A stretch of DNA of 64,000 bases from Jaltomata sinuosa (Eukaryota > Streptophyta > Magnoliopsida > Solanales > Solanaceae). A program made the position numbers and the translations under genes. Positions within the stretch are counted from its first letter, which is position 1. Each line of letters begins with the position of its first letter. A model generated the notes under the pieces. That model was not told the DNA's origin. It saw only the letters and a program-made list of their open reading frames with translations, and did not search any database. The stretch spans positions 372,001-436,000 of the forward strand of contig QJPP01001944.1 of assembly GCA_003996215.1 (NCBI GenBank), written 5' to 3'. Below are positions 57,254-64,000 of this stretch, one piece after another.

Positions 57254-59375
57254 TGTCACACCCCGAGGCTACCTCGTAGACACAATACGGTGCTTAACAT
57301 CACAAATGAACCCAATCTAATCCATGGTCTGGCATGACTAGGAATTTCTGAATAAATATACTAACTATCCGGAAGCTAACTGGTTTAAATAACTGAGTAA
57401 GAGAGCAATAATCCAATAATCATTTAAATATATAAGAAAATCTGATAATGGTCTAAATTAAAACTGATTGCAGAAGTTGAACTAGTACTATGTCGAAAAG
57501 CCTTTAACTGAAATAAGCTACTGGGACAAACCCCCAGCTAACCTTAAAAGTCTGAAAACTAAAAATAGAGACTCAATCATTAAATATAATATTGACCTCG
57601 AAATATGAGAACTCACCACTGAGTTGTTGAGTAGGACTGAAGAATTGCACTAAGCGTGGTCTGGATATGGAGCGCCTGAACCTACATCATAATAATATGT
57701 AGCACAAAGTATGTGTCAGGACATGGAATGTACTGAGCATGCAGGATATATAAAAGATGTATATGAATAAATATTAAATATGAATAATGTACTGAATATG
57801 AAACTTAGGGATAAGCTGATGCAATGACCAATTATCTAACATGAACTGTAACATGTTGAGCTGAACTAAATAAACTGAATATTGAAATACAAGGTCAATA
57901 GAAGTGTTGAGTTTGAACTGTGGGAGCTACTATTAACCGACATACCCCAAGCTGAGCTGACTATGAGGCCAACCTGTAACCCTGGCTGGTAGGGTATTCA
58001 TACCTTTCCAAAGGTACAAACATAATCTGGTGTGGATCCACTAATCTGATGTCCAAATAGGACTAGGGTGTCAAGCCTAATCTGATGGGAGACCCCTTTA
58101 GAACCTACGCTGGCGCCGTAGTTCTGGGACTTGGGGACTTCTACTAAAGGTCTCAGCCTATGCTGACGAGTGAGCCTTCATCCACTCGATGCTAACCTTA
58201 CTCCCAACCGAATATGCAAATAATGAGTGTAACTAAAGTACTGGATAGCTCACATACTATTTGTTCTAAGAATGAAATATACTAATATTGAAGACTGATA
58301 GCATTCTAAGTCGAGAACATAACTGACTACAATATCTTTTTAGCATGCTTGAATATAAGATACAGAAATTTCAAAATGTTATGGTTATAAACTTCTGAGT
58401 ACATGACTATCCTAAGTGCCCAAGAAAACACATGATGAATCCTATATATAGCCATGGAAACTCAACTAGAATAATTGCATAGCAATTCAAGAACCCTAGG
58501 TCTGAAGAACGGATTGAAATCTGAATGACTGAACTGTATTTAGGGACTCAATGGGTGAAAGGAACCCAATGAGGAAATCCCATATACCTGGAAGTAAATT
58601 TCATGGAAGAATCCTTAGATTTTTTAGCCTTGACTTGAGAGAACCTTTTACTTGTTCTAGAGAGGAAAAGGCGTTTCTTTTCTCCAAAATATGCTAAATA
58701 TCGATTTAATTTGAGGGAATGGGGGGGTTTGGGTAGTTTTAGGCTTAAAATCCAATTTAGGCTAGTCAAAATATCATAGCTTAGCCTTTAAAAGGGATAG
58801 GAAAAGTCTGAAATGCCTCTGAAAAATTAATAGAAAACTGTTGAAATTTTTGGAACATCAAACCACGGGTTGGTCGATGGACCGTAGATTTGAAAGATAG
58901 ACCATCTACTGATCCGTGGTTCTATCCCTGAGTTCTTGGGGTCCTATGATCTACTGATTCCATGAGTCACAGGATGGACCATTAGTTCTGAATGATGGTC
59001 CATGGTTTAACTCATGGTCTATGGCCCTTAAGTTGAGGGTTCTCTGATCAAAAGAAACCACGGAATATAGGAAGGACCGTGGTTCTAAACTACAGTCTGT
59101 GGTTCCATCCGTGGTTGTAAGATAGGAATCTGGCACCTTCTTGAAGCTCAAATCCACGAATAACAGGATGGATTGTGGTTTCAAACCACAGTCCTTGAAG
59201 TCAACCATGGAATAAAGAGGACCAACACTGGCATTTAGACCACGGGTCAGATCAAGGGTCGTGATTCTGAATGACGGTCCATGATCTTGACCATGGTTTC
59301 TGGAAACTTGGGATTTTCTGAGATTTGTCCCGCTAAGTGTTGTACAATAGTTGGTTCAGATTATGGGGTGTTACA
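57254..59375 (-). mobile_element. Tekay-like 5' LTR, minus strand
   Basis: From TGTCACACCCC to GGTGTTACA on the plus strand, 2122 bp. It is clearly related to but diverged from the four plus-strand LTRs. The word array at 58860-59290 has many CCACGG/CCGTGG words. No gene; the short frames here are incidental. Confidence 0.9.
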
Positions 59376-61997
59376 TGAACATAAACATATAGAGCGGAAG
59401 CTTAACTAAAGTAATGAGCAACTTAATCTGCTATATAAATATAAGTCTAAAAATGATAATCTGAATTAAGCTGAATATCTGACTCTATGTCTTAAAGCCC
59501 CTACTACTGATGAGATGCTAGGACAAGTCCCCAGCTAACTCTAAAAACTAAAACTGAATGAAAGAACCAAACTACTGAAATGAATCTAAACTCCAAGTCC
59601 TCGAATGAGGAGGACTCACCAAGCTGGTTGGATGTATTGCTGATCTACTAGCTACGAGTCTGGGAATGATCTAATGAATCTACTTCATGATAGGATGCAA
59701 CACAAAGAGGTATGCGGTCAATACTATGAAATGTACTGAGTATGTGATATATGCATATATCATGACAAAATGTACTTGAAAGCATGCTTAAAACTAAAAT
59801 CATGTAATAGTAGTAAAAACTGTAATGTAATGACTCAGAGAAAAATCATAGGCTGAAAGCATGTTTATAACCATATGTCATAAGTAACAAGTCTAAACTT
59901 GAAGACTAACAGTCATATACATTTAATAATTTAGAACCATTTTCTTATGAGAGTTTCTCATAACCGACATAGACCATGTGAGCGACATGGAATCCATCTT
60001 CATGACCCTAGTTGGACGAGTTACCCTATACCTTACTAGGGTACAAGACCATGTTCAGAGTGGAACTATTATCATGAGCCCATTGGGAGAAACATAACCT
60101 ACGCTGACAACGTAGTTCTGTACTTGGATTATCTGGAACCCTCATCAAATCAATGCTAAATACTACTCCCAAAAATTAACATAGCACTCATATCATATCA
60201 TATCATGTGACATATCTAGATGTCAAACCTTATTTATAATTATGGATGGCACACTTTAATGTCATACTACTCACGAACTTTGCCTTTGAGAAAACCATTC
60301 ATAATCATTGATGGCATCATCAGATATCATACTAAACATGAAAATTATTTTATAAAAAAATTGTTCGTAAGCATTGATGGCATATCAGGATGTCATACAA
60401 ATCATGAAAATATAATTCTTGAAGGTATAGTATGGTACTAGTTCAAAAATATGTTGTTACTAGCATTCATAACTTGAGGAACTAGGCATGCTATATTCTT
60501 AAATGCTTGAGGTCATGTTATCTGAACATATCCAATCTCACTTGAAATCATGTCATAGGGATAAATCATGCTAGGTTTGTTCTCAAATTATGGGGTTAAG
60601 AAATACTTGTAACAACTCATGTAAAATCATGCATTAAGGATCAGAAATCATAATATAATGGAAGTAAATCAAATTTTTAGGAGAACTCATAATTGGGTAA
60701 GAACCCTAGTGTCATAATTTCATAAATTCAAAGTAAAACTTGAGGTTTTGGGCATAAGGGTAAAACAAAACCCTTATTAAACACTCACATACCTTAATTT
60801 CTCTCAAAACTTTAAGGAAGAACCCTAACTTTGATGAAGAACGATCAAAAAATCTTTTCTTGAAGTTCTTGAATTTGTTTTCTTGAAAACTCTATGGTCA
60901 AGGGTTAAGATTTCTATTAAAATTCACAATTAGATGATAGAAACTGGCTAGAATTACTTAGAAATCCTTGAGAGGACTTACCTTGTTAAAGGATGAGGAT
61001 AGGAGGAGATAAAACACATTCTAGGTCTGTAAGAATGGCAGAAAAATGAAAAAAAATGGATTAAAACCAACTTAAAAAGGTCCCCATGGCCCACCTACGC
61101 TTGGTCATGCAGCCGCATGTGAGGACCTGTGGTACGCAGGTGGTTCGCACCTTCTTTCCAGAAAGTTGGCCAATTTTCTCCCACCTACGTTTGGACATGC
61201 GATCGCATGTGGGAATCCGCGGCTCATATGTGGTTTTGCACTTGATTTCCAGATTGTCAATCAAAACTAATATAGTCATAACTTTTTACTCCGAACATTG
61301 TTTAACATGTGGTCAGTGGCATTTGAAAGAAGACTGGAAGATCTTTAATTTAGTGAGTACTAGGCCAACCAACCCTTTATATGCTAAGAGTAATGATCAT
61401 TTGAAGTTGACCCTAGTTGAATCGTATATGAGAACTTAATCGGTAAAGAAGCTCACAACTAAACTTTGAGCTAGAGGTTCTTTATGACCCTAATTCATAT
61501 CTAATACACTTCTCACACTTAAGAAGTGATATTAACACCTATGTACCATTATATATCATTGGTTTAGGGTCTAACAACATATGAAGAACGGTTCAGATCT
61601 TAGCTTAGAATTTGTTTTAGGTGTTACACACCTGCTATAGCGGGTGTGGCGAGGTAGAAACTCAAAAAACCTTCCAATTTTGCCTTTTTAGCAATACACC
61701 CTAAAACCATGACATTCGGGACTAACCCTTTTATGTCAGATTTTATATTAGAAGTTCTACTTACCCAAATTCACTTTTGAAAAGTTCTATGAATTCGTTA
61801 TCGTCTTAGTTATCGTAAAAATAAGCTAAACTTTATTTAATTTGCCCAATCCCTTTCCCGATTTCTCTACATCTTACCTTTCTCGAATTTCATCCAAGAT
61901 TAGCCTAGCCAGAAATTTTTAAGTTTCAACTACAAAAGTTTCTAACCCTAATTTTTACATGATTAGCTCACCCATAACAACGGAGAGGGTCGTTACA
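59376..61997 (-). mobile_element. Minus-strand LTR remnant, family of 44559-44764
   Basis: Continues the LTR into which the minus-strand Tekay-like element inserted. The homologous part starts ATGAACATAAACATATAGAGC; the right end GGTCGTTACA is a typical reversed TGTAACGACC start. Word-like palindromes: ACATGCGATCGCATGT (61195-61210, perfect), CATGC-GCATG at about 61110, and ACACCTGCTATAGCGGGTGT (61628-61647). No coding sense seen in about 2.6 kb. Confidence 0.6.
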
Positions 61998-62479
61998 TCA
62001 TTTTATGGAGATGTGTTCTCTTATGGTGGATGAAGTGAGTATTATTTTAGTCTGGCCATTGATAAAAACTTGAATAGAAATAATGAATGACTTACATATC
62101 TAGCTAGACGGTGAAGGTTACATGAAAATTCTTGAAGGATTTAAAAGGTCTTAAAGTGATTTCATTGAGTACCCCAATAGTTGTGATATCACTAGATATA
62201 GATCATTTAGACCATATGAAAATGATGGATATACTAGAATATTATCAGTCATATATTTCAAAAGAAACTATTAATATAAATTTATTTATTCTAAATAATT
62301 TTGTCAAGGTTCATTGGTTATGAAAGTGCAAGAAAATTATTTAATTTATATGAAGTTTGATCTCAATAAAGTAATCTATTTACATATGAAAATATTATCA
62401 TATCATGTTATTCTACAAGACAGTCAATTTTATTATCATGAAAAGGAAAGTGTCTATCACTTGGTTCTTACTATGATTA
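61998..62479. other. AT-rich spacer, nothing firm
   Basis: About 480 bp of AT-rich sequence. A plus-strand stretch near 62307-62350 (FIGYESARKLFNLY) faintly recalls a Ty1/copia pol motif but is short and followed by stops. I see no other feature. Confidence 0.3.
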
Positions 62480-63784
62480 TGTCATGACCCAAAATTTCAA
62501 GAGTTGTAACGGCACCTACCCCAATCTAACTATGGTAAATAAGCTTAAATCAACAAATGCAAGTAACTTAAAACAAGATAAATAGCATACTAACACAATG
62601 AATATCGAATAATAACTCAAATCAACGATAATAAACAAGAAACGAAACATTAGACTCCCAAAAAAACCTCTCAAGACTCAATTATCATGAATATAAGAAA
62701 GACTCTAATCACAGAATTTCCTAACCAAATACTACAACACTGTTTGAGAAAGTAAAGAAAACAGAGGTAAGTGGTAGAAGAAGCCGGGACAGCCTCCGAA
62801 CATAGGAGATCACCACATCTTTGAAGATATAAAAAAGCAAAAACTCTAGCCACGGAGATCACTTGTACCTGGATCTACATCAGAAGGATGCACGAAAGTA
62901 GGGGTGAGTACGGTCCACTTGTACTCAGTAGGCATTATAGGCTGACTAAACCCAAGTAGAAAGCTATATCAAATAAAGAATACTACTAACCCTGCACGCA
63001 GAAAAATTTCAGTAGTTCAATATCAATGAATAATATAGTTCATCTCAATCTCAATAACAATCAAAATGATAATGCAATGCAATAATATAGGATAAAATGC
63101 AATAGCATGCCTACTCGTATACACCTTTCGAGCATATATCGCTCCAGTATAGGATCCATGAGGGACTCACGAGGTCCATATATCACATTCAGGATCTACC
63201 ATTGGACTGATATCAATAAAGTGCACACATTAACATCCGGGATCCTCCCTCGGACTGAATCAGTAAAAGTATTTTATTTTCTTTCAAAAATTAGTGTTTC
63301 CATCAGTATAACTTAGTGATTCATGAGATGAATGAAATAATATGCATGCACATGAAGCAAAAACAATTTAATTACATAGATATGATTAAAATCTCAGAAT
63401 CAGAATAAGTTCATGAACACCTCTTATGAGCCTCTATCTCAATCCAGGAATCTAAATTTTTTATCACCCACACAGTATAAGCCCAGTTTGGACATCATAA
63501 CGATAATTCAAATTATTTAGTACTCAAATTCATAATTTCAACTAACCCATAATATGTTTTACATGATAAGTTCCCACCAAAACAACATCCAAAGAAAGTT
63601 AAGTCATAACCTACCTCAAAGCTGCACAAACTCGCCCCGAACCACCACCTAAATGACTTTTTTTCCAAAATAGTCTCAATTCACCTCAAATTCATCAAGA
63701 ACAAGTTCAACACATAAATACGAGTCTATCAATACTCATATTACTATACTTTTATTCTAGGTCCAAAAAGTCAATGGCGATCCC
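62480..63784 (-). mobile_element. Probable minus-strand LTR fragment, another family
   Basis: Begins TGTCATGACCCAAAATTTC, the common reversed end of plant Ty3/gypsy LTRs. A GGATC...GGACTGA motif repeats near 63190 and 63240. It is truncated by the LTR at 63785. No PBS, PPT or coding region is attached, so identity rests on the terminal motif. Confidence 0.45.
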
Positions 63785-64000
63785 TGATAAATTAGTATTG
63801 TACCTACTTATTTAGCTTTTAATCTTATGCTTTTGTTAATATTAAGTGGGAAAATAGTGCAATTGAGATGGATCACTTCTATTTTGTAGGTTTCTGTGTC
63901 TTAGAAGTGTTCAGGAAGAATTCAAATGAAAACAAGTCAAAAAGGAGCTATTAGGAGAAATATAGAACTGGTAGTTGATTGGCCTGCGTGAATGCAGTAG
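63785..64000 (+). mobile_element. Start of an LTR, family of 50272-51623
   Basis: TGATAAATTAGTATTGTACC and the following 200 bp align by eye with 50272 onward (AAGTGGGAAAATAGTGCAA, AGAAGTGTTC, GAAAACAAGTCAAAA). It runs off the window, so whether it is a 5' LTR, 3' LTR or solo LTR is unknown. Confidence 0.8.

Noticed and set aside
62300..62400. Ty1/copia pol remnant (FIGY motif)
   Set aside because: Only about 15 residues resemble the motif and stops follow; too little to call.
59376..63784. Host gene exons in the AT-rich right part
   Set aside because: No frame with coding character or splice pattern; LTR terminal motifs and homology between 44652-44764 and 59375-59497 explain part of it, and the rest shows nothing.

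Overview
This window is repeat-dense plant nuclear DNA, probably pericentromeric or other heterochromatin of a eudicot. Solanaceae is a guess from the general look of the element families and cannot be tested here. I see no host gene, tRNA, rRNA or CRISPR array. Essentially all of it is Ty3/gypsy LTR retrotransposon in nested, truncated and rearranged copies. Every gag, pol and env-like gene carries stops or frameshifts.

Layout. (1) 1-6912: 3' part of an Athila/Tat-type element (integrase, spacer, env-like gene, 3' LTR). (2) 6940-8382: minus-strand gag start, PBS and LTR of another Ty3/gypsy element. That LTR is split by a 36-kb insertion and resumes at 44170-44558. (3) 8383-44164: a Tekay/Del-like chromovirus present as a tandem trimer, LTR-int-LTR-int-LTR-int-LTR, with one 5-bp target duplication (TTTTA) around the whole array. 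The fourth LTR is split by (4) 28169-42389, a complete Athila-type element with its own TSD (AACCA), two LTRs, a tRNA-Asp-type PBS, gag, pol and env-like genes. (5) 44559-46660: two truncated minus-strand LTRs of different families. (6) 46661-51623: 5'-truncated env-bearing Athila/Tat-like element with its 3' LTR. (7) 51624-54202: end of a chromovirus pol gene with chromodomain, plus its 3' LTR, which is the inverted relative of the LTR at 44765-46660. (8) 54203-59375: minus-strand Tekay-like copy truncated in RNase H, with PBS and 5' LTR. (9) 59376-64000: LTR remnants, ending in the start of another LTR of the family seen at 50272.

The most interesting signals are non-coding and recur across otherwise unrelated families. 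All seven internal-region 3' ends in the window have a short stem-loop (loop mostly AGGA or GGGA) 19-23 nt before the 3' LTR. The three env-bearing elements repeat a hairpin plus polypurine-like stretch after the env-like gene, and share a conserved module further downstream. Two of them carry a hairpin cassette between pol and env. Each of six LTR families has its own array of short palindromic words, upstream of the TATA box where one can be seen. In the three env-bearing elements the same words recur upstream of the env-like gene. In the two where that spacer is complete, a TATA-like sequence and a candidate 5'-UTR intron follow, which suggests a separate internal promoter for env. These are readings by eye and inferences, not alignments or measurements.
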